From Pseudomonas fontis (GTDB lineage Bacteria; Pseudomonadota; Gammaproteobacteria; Pseudomonadales; Pseudomonadaceae), in NCBI RefSeq assembly GCF_028656955.1, contig NZ_JAMDGY010000069.1, forward strand, positions 1 to 64,000: a stretch of 64,000 nt of DNA. The letters run 5' to 3'. Position 1 is the stretch's first letter, and every line of letters begins with the position of its first letter. Below are positions 17,126 to 25,073 of this stretch, piece by piece. The notes below the pieces were generated by a model. It was not told the DNA's origin, made no database searches, and saw only the letters and a program-made list of their open reading frames with translations. The position numbers and the translations under genes were made by a program.

Positions 17126-17611
17126 ATGCCAAACAAGTCGCTGCGTATCCTGATTGCCGATGAGCACCCCATGCAGCTGTTGCAGATGGAGAAGTTGCTC
17201 AATGGCATGGGCTATTACCGGGTCGCGCCGGTACACACCTTCGAAGACCTGCAGCACCTGGTGCAGAACGCACTGCTGCCGTTCGACCTGCTGATCGGCA
17301 ATACCGACCTGGCCAGCCATGCCGGGGTCGACCTTGAGCGTTTTTGCCGGGTCAATACCCAGGTCAGGCATGCGCTGCTGTACGAGTCGCAACACCTGAA
17401 AGTGCCCAGTGTCCCGGCAGCCCAGCGCCAGGCCGTGAGCATCAGCCTGCCCAAGGTGCCCGATGACGAGGCGCTGCATGCGTTCATGGCGATCATCGAT
17501 GGGCCGCGCCTGGTCGGGCAGGTGGCCAATCCGTCGGGCCAGCCTGCGCCCCACGGCCACCCTCGGCGCTGGATGAACCAGGGGCATTCGCTGTTTTCCC
17601 GTCAGCCCTGA
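17126..17611 (+). CDS. Degenerate receiver-domain protein without phospho-acceptor
   Basis: A 161-residue protein with a CheY-like start, LRILIADEHPMQLLQMEKLL. In the segment FDLLIGNTDLASHAG the position aligned to the phospho-acceptor Asp is Asn59, so ordinary phosphorylation is unlikely. A lysine in SLPKVPDD may match the conserved Lys. No output domain follows; the tail is short and rich in Pro, Gly and His. It lies downstream of the FpvI-like sigma gene on the same strand, after a 180-bp AT-rich gap. It may be a protein-protein switch; no function is established. The start is the first ATG giving a normal receiver N terminus; a GTG at 17081 is possible. Confidence 0.6.
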   Translation: MPNKSLRILIADEHPMQLLQMEKLLNGMGYYRVAPVHTFEDLQHLVQNALLPFDLLIGNTDLASHAGVDLERFCRVNTQVRHALLYESQHLKVPSVPAAQRQAVSISLPKVPDDEALHAFMAIIDGPRLVGQVANPSGQPAPHGHPRRWMNQGHSLFSRQP

Positions 17612-17696
17612 GTGACGCCGGTCTTTTTGTTATCCTCTTGCGCTTGTTCTGTCGCGCCCGCTGGCGCGCGGATTGTTATTCGAAGCGGAAGCCTTT

Positions 17697-19013
17697 ATGA
17701 CTGCCAACGACCCGGCGCGCGCCTTGCGCTTTTCGCGCAGCGACCACAAGACCCTGAGCCTGGCTGCATTGGGCGGGGCGCTGGAGATCTACGATTTCAT
17801 CATCTTCGTGTTCTTCGCGCTGACCTTGAGCCAGCTGTTCTTCCCACCGGAAATGCCGGAGTGGCTGCGCCTGCTGCAAAGCTTCGGGATTTTCGTCACC
17901 GGTTACCTGGCCCGGCCGCTGGGCGGCATTCTCATGGCGCACTTTGCCGACCATTTGGGGCGCAAGAAGGTGTTCAGCCTGAGCATCCTGATGATGGCGC
18001 TGCCCTGCCTGCTGATCGGGGTGATGCCGACCTATGCCGATATCGGCTATGCCGCGCCGTTGATCCTGCTGGCCTTGCGCATCCTGCAAGGTGCGGCGGT
18101 GGGCGGCGAGGTGCCGAGCGCCTGGACGTTCGTCGCCGAGCACGCGCCAGCTGGGCGACGCGGCTATGCGTTGGGCTTCCTCCAGGCCGGGCTGACCTTT
18201 GGCTACCTGCTGGGTGCCTTGACGGCGACAGCGCTGGCGCAAATCTTTACCCCGCAGGAAATTCTCGATTACGCGTGGCGCTATCCGTTCCTGCTGGGGG
18301 GCGTATTCGGGGTGATCGGTGTCTGGTTGCGTCGCTGGCTTAGCGAGACACCGGTGTTTCTGGCGTTGCAAGAGCGCCGCGAGCAGCCGGTGGCCTTCCC
18401 GTTGCGCGAGGTACTGCGCGAACACCGTCGGGCGCTGGTCCCCGCCGCCTTGCTGACCTGCGTGCTGACCTCGGCAGTAGTGGTGCTGGTGGTAATCACC
18501 CCAACCGTCATGCAGCAACGCTTCGGCATGAGCGCGGCCCACACCTTCGCCCTGAGCAGCCTGGGCATCGTCTTCCTGAACATTGGCTGTGTGCTCGCCG
18601 GCCTGCTGGTGGACCGCATTGGCGCCTGGCGGGCACTAATGGTTTACAGCCTGTTGCTGCCGCTGGGCATCGCGGGCCTGTACGGCAACCTGATTGCCGG
18701 CTGGGGCTGGACCGGGCCGGCGTATGCCTTGGCCGGGCTGGCCTGTGGTGTCGTGGGTGTGGTGCCATCGGTGATGGTCGGGCTGTTCCCGGCGCGCATC
18801 CGCGTCTCGGGTATTTCCTTTACCTACAACGTGGCCTACGCCCTGTGGGCGAGCACCACACCGTTGCTGCTGATCGCCTTGATGCCCTGGAGCCCGTGGG
18901 TGTGCGTGGGTTTCTGCCTGGTCATGGGCACGGTGGGCGTGCTCAGCGGCCTGTATTTCGGCATGCGTGAGCAATTGCACGCCGAGGACGACCTGGCGTT
19001 GATCAAGGGCTGA
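17697..19013 (+). CDS. MFS metabolite:proton symporter
   Basis: A 438-residue major-facilitator permease of the metabolite:H+ symporter (ProP/KgtP/CitA) family, with twelve predicted helices. It starts with a charged segment and the family-typical GALEIYDFIIFVFFA. The loop 2-3 signature reads AHFADHLGRKKVF, and RILQGAAVGGEVPSAWTFVAEHAP matches helix 4-5. The likely cargo is a small organic acid or amino-acid derivative, which cannot be fixed from sequence. The ATG at 17697 has GAAGCGGAAGCC ahead of it. It stands alone between the iron-regulation genes and mqsRA. Confidence 0.82.
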   Translation: MTANDPARALRFSRSDHKTLSLAALGGALEIYDFIIFVFFALTLSQLFFPPEMPEWLRLLQSFGIFVTGYLARPLGGILMAHFADHLGRKKVFSLSILMMALPCLLIGVMPTYADIGYAAPLILLALRILQGAAVGGEVPSAWTFVAEHAPAGRRGYALGFLQAGLTFGYLLGALTATALAQIFTPQEILDYAWRYPFLLGGVFGVIGVWLRRWLSETPVFLALQERREQPVAFPLREVLREHRRALVPAALLTCVLTSAVVVLVVITPTVMQQRFGMSAAHTFALSSLGIVFLNIGCVLAGLLVDRIGAWRALMVYSLLLPLGIAGLYGNLIAGWGWTGPAYALAGLACGVVGVVPSVMVGLFPARIRVSGISFTYNVAYALWASTTPLLLIALMPWSPWVCVGFCLVMGTVGVLSGLYFGMREQLHAEDDLALIKG

Positions 19014-19099
19014 ACGGCGCGGCTTCAATGCCTTGTGACAAAGGCCCGGGTTACTTGTTGGCGGGGCTGCGGCAGACTTTTACTGATCGCCTAGCGATT

Positions 19100-19130
19100 A
19101 ACCAAGTTGCCAAATTCAGCCAAACAGGTT
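19100..19130. promoter_or_regulatory. Candidate MqsA operator ahead of mqsRA
   Basis: Two imperfect copies of the MqsA palindrome type AACC-N-GGTT lie 22 bp apart: AACCAAGTT (19100-19108) and AAACAGGTT (19122-19130), ending 9 bp before the mqsR ATG. E. coli MqsA binds AACCT-AGGTT palindromes and represses its operon. Each copy here is degenerate, so this is suggestive only. Confidence 0.42.
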
Positions 19131-19139
19131 AGCGTCTTC

Positions 19140-19436
19140 ATGGAGAAAAGAACGCCACATTGCAGATTGTCGGTGGTCAAGCGGCTGATAGTGCAAGGGC
19201 AGGTGAAGTCCACCTTCTCTGCGCTGTCGGGAGCGGCCACGCTGGGCATGGATTTTGAGGACATGCTGGACGTCGTCATGGCCCTGACACCTGCGGATTT
19301 TTACAAAAGCATGTCGACCCACGCCGATCATCGGGTGTGGCAAGACGTTTATCGAACGAGCGCGGGCACCGGTGCGGTCTATTTGAAACTGACGGTGATC
19401 GATGACGTGCTGATCGTCTCGTTCAAGGAGCTGTAG
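19140..19436 (+). CDS. mqsR: mRNA interferase toxin MqsR
   Basis: A 98-residue RelE-fold endoribonuclease, the same length as E. coli MqsR, which cuts mRNA at GCU/GCA sites. The N terminus MEKRTPH, the DFYKSM segment and the C-terminal VLIVSFKE are as in the E. coli protein, and its catalytic residues Lys56, Gln68 and Tyr81 are all present, so the toxin looks intact. The toxin gene comes first, as is characteristic of mqsRA. mqsA follows two bases after its stop. P. putida KT2440 carries the same pair next to its ETF genes. Confidence 0.93.
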   Translation: MEKRTPHCRLSVVKRLIVQGQVKSTFSALSGAATLGMDFEDMLDVVMALTPADFYKSMSTHADHRVWQDVYRTSAGTGAVYLKLTVIDDVLIVSFKEL

Positions 19437-19438
19437 GC

Positions 19439-19840
19439 ATGAAATGTCCTGTCTGCGGGGCGGTCGAACTGGAAGCGTCCATACGTGACCTGCCCTACGT
19501 GTACAAAGGGGAGTCGCTGGTGATTCCCGCCGTATCCGGCGAGTTCTGCCCGGCGTGCGGCGAAGCGGTGCTGGATGCGGCAGAGTCGGCGCGAGTCAGT
19601 GCGGCGATGCTGGCGTTCAGTCGTCAGGTCAACAGCACGTTTGTCGATCCGGGCTTCATTGCCAGTGTGCGCAAGAAGCTGTCACTCGATCAGCGCGAGG
19701 CTGCGGAGATTTTCGGCGGAGGCGCCAACGCTTTTTCGCGTTACGAAAACGGCAAGACCAAACCACCGCTGGCGCTTGTCAAATTGCTGCGTCTGCTGGA
19801 TCGGCACCCCGAGTTGCTCAATGAAGTAAGAGCCGCCTGA
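19439..19840 (+). CDS. mqsA: Antitoxin and autorepressor MqsA
   Basis: A 133-residue two-domain antitoxin. The N-terminal zinc domain holds Cys3, Cys6, Cys37 and Cys40, which covers MqsR. The C-terminal HTH domain (about 69-133) has the DNA-contacting Asn97 and Arg101 in GGANAFSRYENGKTKPP. All these match the E. coli positions. It neutralises MqsR and represses the operon. The pair ends at a strong terminator shared with the convergent ETF-ubiquinone oxidoreductase gene. Confidence 0.93.
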   Translation: MKCPVCGAVELEASIRDLPYVYKGESLVIPAVSGEFCPACGEAVLDAAESARVSAAMLAFSRQVNSTFVDPGFIASVRKKLSLDQREAAEIFGGGANAFSRYENGKTKPPLALVKLLRLLDRHPELLNEVRAA

Positions 19841-19861
19841 TCGGCTGATACCACCGTGTAC

Positions 19862-19902
19862 AAAAAAGCCCCCTCGCACCGGCCGGTGCGAGGGGGCTTT
19901 TT
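19862..19902. terminator. Bidirectional terminator between mqsA and etfD
   Basis: A 13-bp perfect stem (GCCCCCTCGCACC and its complement) around GGCC, flanked by an A-run on one side and a T-run on the other, so it serves both convergent genes. Confidence 0.92.
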
Positions 19903-19914
19903 GTTCAGCGCGAC

Positions 19915-21579
19915 TTACATGTTCGGGTAGGTCGGGCCGCCAGCGCCTTCCGGGGTGACCCAGGTGATGTTCTGCGAAGGGTCCTTGATGTCACAGGTCT
20001 TGCAGTGCACGCAGTTCTGGGCGTTGATCTGGAAACGCTTGCTACCGTCTTCCTGGCTGACCACTTCGTATACGCCGGCCGGGCAGTAGCGCTGCGCCGG
20101 TTCGTCGTACAGCGGCAGGTTGGTGCCGATCGGGATGCCGGCATCGGTCAGTTTCAGGTGGCAGGGCTGCTCTTCTTCATGGTTGGTGCTGGAGAGGAAC
20201 ACCGAACTCAACTTGTCGAAGCTCAGCTTGCCATCGGGTTTCGGGTAGTCGATTTTCTTCGAGTCGGATGCCAGCTTCAGGCAGGCGTAGTCCGGCTTGG
20301 TGTCGTGCAGGGTGAACGGCAGCTTGCCGTTGAACCAGTTCTGGTCGACATAGTTGAAGGCCGAACCGAGCATCGGCCCGAACTTGTGCATGGCCGGGCC
20401 GAAGTTGCGGCTGGCAAACAGCTCTTCATACAGCCAACTGGCCTTGAAGCCATCGACGTATGCGGTCAATTCGTCACCGCCTTCACCGCCGGCCAGCAGC
20501 GCGTCGGCTACTGCTTCGGCAGCGAGCATGCCGGACTTCATGGCGGTGTGGCTGCCCTTGATCTTGGCCACGTTCATGGTGCCCAGGTCGCAACCGATCA
20601 GCGCGCCGCCCTTGAAGACCATTTTCGGCAGCGAGTTGATGCCACCCTTGGCCAGGGCGCGGGCGCCGTAGCTGATGCGCTTGCCGCCATCGAGGTACTG
20701 GCTGATCACCGGGTGATGCTTGAGGCGCTGGAACTCGTCGAACGGTGACAGGTAGGCGTTGCTGTAGGACAGGTCAACGATCAGGCCGACAACCACCTGG
20801 TTGTTTTCCAGGTGATAGAGGAACGAGCCACCGGTGTCGTCGGTGCCGAACACGTTCAACGGCCAGCCGGCAGTGTGGACGACCAGGCCTTGCTGGTGCT
20901 TGGCTGGGTCGATTTCCCAGATTTCCTTCAGGCCAATGCCGTAGTGCTGGACATCGGAAGCGCTGTCCAGGTCGAAGCGCTTGATCAGCTGCTTGCCAAT
21001 GTGCCCACGGCAGCCTTCGGCGAACAAGGTGTACTTGCCGCGCAGTTCCATGCCGGGGGTGTACAGGCCTTCTTTCGGGTTGCCTTCACGGTCGACACCC
21101 AGGTCGCCAGTGATGATCCCGCGCACCACACCGTTCTCGTCGAACAGCGCTTCCTGGGCCGCGAAGCCCGGGTAGATCTCGACGCCCAGGTTTTCGGCCT
21201 GCTGCGCCAGCCAGCGGCACAGGTTGCCCAGGGAGATGATGTAGTTACCCTGGTTGTGCATGGTCTTGGGCACGAACAGGTCAGGCACCTTGATCGAGCT
21301 TTGACCATCTTTGAGCACGTAGATGTCGTCACGTTTGACTTCGGTGTTCAGCGGGGCGCCCAGCTCTTTCCAGTCTGGGAACAGCTCGTTGAGCGCACGC
21401 GGCTCGAAGACCGCGCCGGAGAGAATGTGAGCACCGACTTCGGAGCCTTTCTCAACCACGCAGACGCTGATTTCATTACCGGCTTCGGCGGCCTTCTGCT
21501 TCAGTCGGCAGGCGGCGGACAGGCCCGCCGGGCCAGCGCCGACGATGACCACGTCGAATTCCATGTATTCGCGTTCCAC
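19915..21579 (-). CDS. etfD: Electron transfer flavoprotein-ubiquinone oxidoreductase
   Basis: A 554-residue membrane-associated FAD and 4Fe-4S enzyme that passes electrons from ETF to ubiquinone, draining fatty-acid and amino-acid dehydrogenases. The N-terminal FAD site is VVIVGAGPAGLSAA. The C-terminal iron-sulfur domain has CPAGVYEV and NCVHCKTCDIKD. The start is a GTG at 21579 with AGGAGAG six bases upstream; the ATG at 21597 would put the ribosome site inside the gene, and the ATG at 21564 lies further in. It is divergent from etfBA, its electron donor. A PsrA-type box between them suggests control by long-chain fatty acids. Confidence 0.93.
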   Translation of the reverse strand: MEREYMEFDVVIVGAGPAGLSAACRLKQKAAEAGNEISVCVVEKGSEVGAHILSGAVFEPRALNELFPDWKELGAPLNTEVKRDDIYVLKDGQSSIKVPDLFVPKTMHNQGNYIISLGNLCRWLAQQAENLGVEIYPGFAAQEALFDENGVVRGIITGDLGVDREGNPKEGLYTPGMELRGKYTLFAEGCRGHIGKQLIKRFDLDSASDVQHYGIGLKEIWEIDPAKHQQGLVVHTAGWPLNVFGTDDTGGSFLYHLENNQVVVGLIVDLSYSNAYLSPFDEFQRLKHHPVISQYLDGGKRISYGARALAKGGINSLPKMVFKGGALIGCDLGTMNVAKIKGSHTAMKSGMLAAEAVADALLAGGEGGDELTAYVDGFKASWLYEELFASRNFGPAMHKFGPMLGSAFNYVDQNWFNGKLPFTLHDTKPDYACLKLASDSKKIDYPKPDGKLSFDKLSSVFLSSTNHEEEQPCHLKLTDAGIPIGTNLPLYDEPAQRYCPAGVYEVVSQEDGSKRFQINAQNCVHCKTCDIKDPSQNITWVTPEGAGGPTYPNM

Positions 21580-21704
21580 AGGTTCTCTCCTACTCAAGGC
21601 TCATCGGTTTTTGCTTTATTGGCGTGTGTCAGGCGGTCATTTTCGAAGTGCCCGGGCCTGTAGCTCGGACGATGACGGACTACACCGCTTTCTCTTGGCC
21701 GCGC

Positions 21705-21733
21705 ATTATATCTACACCACTTGCGAGGTCCAA
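21705..21733 (-). promoter_or_regulatory. Sigma70 promoter of etfD
   Basis: On the minus strand TTGGAC (21733-21728), 17 bp, TATAAT (21710-21705). The -10 is perfect. The PsrA-type box lies directly upstream of the -35. Confidence 0.65.
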
Positions 21734-21735
21734 TA

Positions 21736-21749
21736 CAAACGTTTGTTTG
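21736..21749. promoter_or_regulatory. PsrA-type operator in the ETF divergent region
   Basis: CAAAC-N4-GTTTG (21736-21749) fits the PsrA pattern G/CAAAC-N2-4-GTTTG/C, and ACAAACGTTTGT (21735-21746) is also a perfect 12-bp palindrome. PsrA is a TetR-family sensor of long-chain fatty acids in Pseudomonas, reported to act on beta-oxidation and ETF genes in P. aeruginosa. Confidence 0.6.
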
Positions 21750-22124
21750 AATTTGCCGCAGGCCAGTAAAATCAAAGAGAGGCGGCGTGACGCTGACCGT
21801 TTTGGCGTATTGACCGGATTGGGCGTTACGGTCAAGATACGAGCGGTTTTACGTTCGCCGTAGGCTGATCGTAGGATGCAGGTGCACCCCTAAAAACCTG
21901 GCAGAAAGCAGGGCAGTTAGGCCACAACCCGCTTTGTAGTGGAGTTTACACACCACGACAAAAAATGACTTACGGGTTTTGCGATGAAGGGTCGGAACGA
22001 GACCGCTGAGTCAGGCTAAATTCCCCCGCCTGCAATTGTTTTTTAGAGGTGCCCTTGTACCCACGCGCTATCGCCGGGTTTGGCCCAGGCGACATTCTTT
22101 TCACCGGAGAGTAACGAGGAATCC
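21750..22124. other. Leader and promoter region of etfBA
   Basis: About 375 bp without a gene. The last bases carry the etfB ribosome site (GAGTAACGAGGA). A promoter for etfBA must lie here, but I could not pick -35/-10 boxes with confidence, nor a known RNA element. Confidence 0.5.
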
Positions 22125-22874
22125 ATGAAGGTTCTTGTAGCTGTCAAACGAGTGGTCGACTATAACGTCAAGGTTCGCGTCAAGGCGGACAACTCCGGCG
22201 TCGACCTTGCTAACGTCAAGATGTCCATGAACCCCTTCTGCGAAATCGCCGTAGAAGAGGCCGTACGCCTGAAAGAAAAAGGCGTGGCGACCGAGATCGT
22301 CGTCGTTACCATCGGCCCGGCAACTGCCCAGGAGCAGCTGCGTACCGCGCTGGCACTGGGTGCCGATCGCGCCGTGCTGGTCGAGTGTGCTGACGAGCTC
22401 AATTCCCTGGCCGTGGCCAAGCTGCTCAAGGCCGTTGTCGACAAGGAACAGCCTCAGTTGGTGATCCTTGGCAAGCAAGCCATCGACAGCGACAACAACC
22501 AGACCGGCCAGATGCTGGCTGCGCTGACCGGTTTCGGTCAGGGCACCTTCGCCTCCAAGGTCGAAGTGGCTGGCGACAAGGTCAACGTTACCCGTGAAAT
22601 CGATGGCGGCCTGCAGACTGTTGCGCTGAACCTGCCAGCCATCGTCACCACCGACCTGCGTCTGAACGAGCCGCGCTACGCTTCTTTGCCGAACATCATG
22701 AAGGCCAAGAAGAAGCCGCTGGAAACCGTTACTCCGGACGCCCTGGGCGTTTCCACCGCCTCCACCAACAAGACCCTGAAAGTCGAAGCGCCAGCAGCAC
22801 GCAGCGCGGGTATCAAGGTCAAGTCGGTGGCTGAACTGGTCGAGAAACTGAAGAACGAGGCGAAGGTAATCTAA
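22125..22874 (+). CDS. etfB: Electron transfer flavoprotein beta subunit
   Basis: A 249-residue ETF small subunit. It begins [16 protein letters not shown] and carries the AMP-binding region with [29 protein letters not shown] and the recognition-loop segment [23 protein letters not shown] typical of the family. With EtfA it forms a soluble FAD heterodimer collecting electrons from acyl-CoA and other dehydrogenases. The ATG at 22125 has a good ribosome site. etfA starts at the base after its stop codon. Confidence 0.95.
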   Translation: MKVLVAVKRVVDYNVKVRVKADNSGVDLANVKMSMNPFCEIAVEEAVRLKEKGVATEIVVVTIGPATAQEQLRTALALGADRAVLVECADELNSLAVAKLLKAVVDKEQPQLVILGKQAIDSDNNQTGQMLAALTGFGQGTFASKVEVAGDKVNVTREIDGGLQTVALNLPAIVTTDLRLNEPRYASLPNIMKAKKKPLETVTPDALGVSTASTNKTLKVEAPAARSAGIKVKSVAELVEKLKNEAKVI

Positions 22875-23804
22875 ATGACTATCCTGGTTATCGCTGAACA
22901 CGAAAACGGTGCCGTTGCGCCAGCTACCCTGAACACCGTCGCGGCTGCCGCCAAGATCGGTGGTGACATCCACGTCCTGGTCGCTGGCCAGAACGTCGGT
23001 GGTGTCGCTGAAGCTGCCGCCAAGATTGCTGGCGTGGCCAAGGTGCTGGTTGCCGACAACGCTGCCTACGCACATCAACTGCCAGAAAACGTTGCACCGC
23101 TGGTAGCTGAGCTGGGCAAGGCCTACAGTCACGTGCTGGCGCCTGCCACCTCGAATGGCAAGAACATCCTGCCGCGCGTTGCTGCGCTGCTGGACGTTGA
23201 CCAGATCTCCGAGATCATCTCGGTTGAATCGGCAGACACCTTCAAGCGCCCGATCTACGCCGGTAACGCGATTGCCACCGTGCAATCGAATGCTGCCGTC
23301 AAGGTCATCACCGTACGCTCCACCGGTTTCGACGCCGTTGCAGCTGAAGGTGGTTCGGCTGCTGTTGAAGCGGTTGGCGCTGCGCACGACGCAGGCAAAT
23401 CGTCCTTCGTCGGCGAAGAGCTGGCGAAGTCCGACCGTCCTGAGCTGACCGCTGCCAAGATCGTCGTTTCTGGCGGCCGTGGCATGCAGAACGGTGACAA
23501 CTTCAAGCACCTGTACTCCCTGGCCGACAAGCTGGGCGCTGCTGTTGGTGCCTCGCGCGCCGCAGTCGACGCAGGTTTTGTGCCGAACGACATGCAGGTC
23601 GGTCAGACCGGCAAGATCGTCGCGCCACAGCTGTACATCGCCGTCGGTATCTCCGGCGCGATCCAGCACCTGGCCGGCATGAAAGACTCCAAGGTGATCG
23701 TTGCGATCAACAAGGACGAAGAAGCACCGATCTTCCAGGTGGCCGACTACGGCCTGGTGGCGGATCTGTTCGAAGCCGTCCCTGAGCTGGAGAAGCTGGT
23801 TTAA
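22875..23804 (+). CDS. etfA: Electron transfer flavoprotein alpha subunit
   Basis: A 309-residue ETF large subunit. The N-terminal domain is followed by the C-terminal FAD domain with [55 protein letters not shown] and [16 protein letters not shown]. It binds FAD and docks to the partner dehydrogenases and to ETF-ubiquinone oxidoreductase (19915-21579). The operon ends at the stem-loop at 23824-23853. Confidence 0.95.
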   Translation: MTILVIAEHENGAVAPATLNTVAAAAKIGGDIHVLVAGQNVGGVAEAAAKIAGVAKVLVADNAAYAHQLPENVAPLVAELGKAYSHVLAPATSNGKNILPRVAALLDVDQISEIISVESADTFKRPIYAGNAIATVQSNAAVKVITVRSTGFDAVAAEGGSAAVEAVGAAHDAGKSSFVGEELAKSDRPELTAAKIVVSGGRGMQNGDNFKHLYSLADKLGAAVGASRAAVDAGFVPNDMQVGQTGKIVAPQLYIAVGISGAIQHLAGMKDSKVIVAINKDEEAPIFQVADYGLVADLFEAVPELEKLV

Positions 23805-23823
23805 TCCAGCGGCTTCACTTATA

Positions 23824-23853
23824 AAGAGCCCGATCCTTTGATCGGGCTTTTTT
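23824..23853 (+). terminator. Terminator of etfBA
   Basis: AGCCCGATC-CTTT-GATCGGGCT (23827-23848) followed by a T-run. Confidence 0.88.
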
Positions 23854-23885
23854 ATTTCAGGCGCATAAATGTAGGGAGGCGTTGC

Positions 23886-24710
23886 ATGGGGTGGCTGGGC
23901 CGGATGATCGCAGCAGGGCTGCTAGGTGTTGCTGTGTTGCCAGCGCAGGTACTGGCAGTGGGCAAGTGCGAACGCCTGGTCGCGACCGGTAGCCCAGACG
24001 CGCCGCCCTATGTCTGGCGTGACCCGCAGAACCCAAGGCACCTGATCGGCGCCAATGTCGATCTGCTGCAACAGATGGCGGGTGAGCTGGGCTTGAAGGT
24101 CGAGGTGCTGTACGCCGGCAAGCGCAGTGAAGCCCAGGATGAAGTGCGCAGTGGGCGCATGGACATGCTGGTCGATGCGCCGATGGCACTCGCCAATCTC
24201 ACGGTAGTGGACTACATCCACCCCGCGCTGTTGCAGAATGAATACCTGGTGTGGACGCGCCATGACTCGTCGCTGGTCTATGAAGGCTTGGCGGACCTGC
24301 ACCAGCATCAAGGCGCAATCTCTGAAAAGGCCCGCCTGACTCCCGAGTTCGCGACCTTCACCAAGGACCAGTTGAAGCTGGTCTCGACCCAGAACCTGAC
24401 CCAGGCATTCCAGAAGCTTTTATTGGGCCAGGTGGACTACGTGCTGGCCGGGCGCTATGCCGGAATGGCCATGGTGCAGACCCTGGGGATGGCGACTGAC
24501 CTCGTCGCCCGTGGCGTGCCATTGGATCGCCCGGGTCTTTATCTGGCGCTGTCGCACAATTCCGCCTGCAATGACGCGTGGTTGCGCGGACAGCTGGCGA
24601 AAAAACTGACAGAATTGCCCCCCTCTGGCGTGTCCCAGGCAGTATTGCAACGCAATGTCGAGCGCTGGAAGGCGCAATTGCAGCAACCGCTCGACGCCCC
24701 CAAACAGTAG
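23886..24710 (+). CDS. Orphan periplasmic amino-acid-type binding protein
   Basis: A 274-residue bacterial extracellular solute-binding protein family 3 (PAAT-like). A signal peptide (about 1-25, ending VLA) precedes LVATGSPDAPPYVWRD and the DMLVDAPM segment of the ligand cleft. No permease or ATPase genes are adjacent. The next genes encode two lipoproteins, so it may act as a periplasmic sensor or carrier and not as part of an ABC importer. The ATG at 23886 is preceded by GTAGGGAGG. The ligand is unknown. Confidence 0.75.
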   Translation: MGWLGRMIAAGLLGVAVLPAQVLAVGKCERLVATGSPDAPPYVWRDPQNPRHLIGANVDLLQQMAGELGLKVEVLYAGKRSEAQDEVRSGRMDMLVDAPMALANLTVVDYIHPALLQNEYLVWTRHDSSLVYEGLADLHQHQGAISEKARLTPEFATFTKDQLKLVSTQNLTQAFQKLLLGQVDYVLAGRYAGMAMVQTLGMATDLVARGVPLDRPGLYLALSHNSACNDAWLRGQLAKKLTELPPSGVSQAVLQRNVERWKAQLQQPLDAPKQ

Positions 24711-24719
24711 GAAGATTGT

Positions 24720-25073
24720 GTGAGAACTCAACCGCTATTCGTTGCCCTGGCGCTGCTGGCCCTGGCCGGTTGCGCCGCTGACCCGGCACCCCATGAACAG
24801 TTGCGCTTGTCTGAACAGGCGGTGGCGCAGGCCAAAGCCGTGGGCGCCACTGATGAGGTTGCCGAGCTCAAGCTGGCTGAAGAGAAGCTGGCCCGGGCCC
24901 AAGCCAACATGCTCAGTGAGTCGTATCGCGATGCGCGCATGCGTGCCGAGCAGGCTGAGCTGGATGCACGCCTGGCCGAAGCGCGCGTGCTGACCCTGAA
25001 AAGCCAGGAGCAGCTCGACCTGCTGCAAACCCGGGTCAACCGTCTTCGCAAGCAACTGGGGGAGCAGCAGTGA
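24720..25073 (+). CDS. DUF4398 lipoprotein
   Basis: A 117-residue lipoprotein with lipobox LALAGC at about residues 13-18. The mature part is a single long charged helix rich in Ala, Glu and Arg (EEKLARAQANMLSESYRDA), as in the DUF4398 family, and is probably coiled-coil. It starts at GTG 24720 behind AGGAAGA. Its stop overlaps the GTG start of the next gene by four bases, and that gene begins with a related segment, so the two products probably work as a pair in the envelope. Function unknown. Confidence 0.72.
   Translation: MRTQPLFVALALLALAGCAADPAPHEQLRLSEQAVAQAKAVGATDEVAELKLAEEKLARAQANMLSESYRDARMRAEQAELDARLAEARVLTLKSQEQLDLLQTRVNRLRKQLGEQQ

Noticed and set aside
22101-23669. A 522-codon minus-strand frame over etfBA
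   Set aside because: Antisense shadow; the plus-strand ETF subunits are complete and in a coupled operon.
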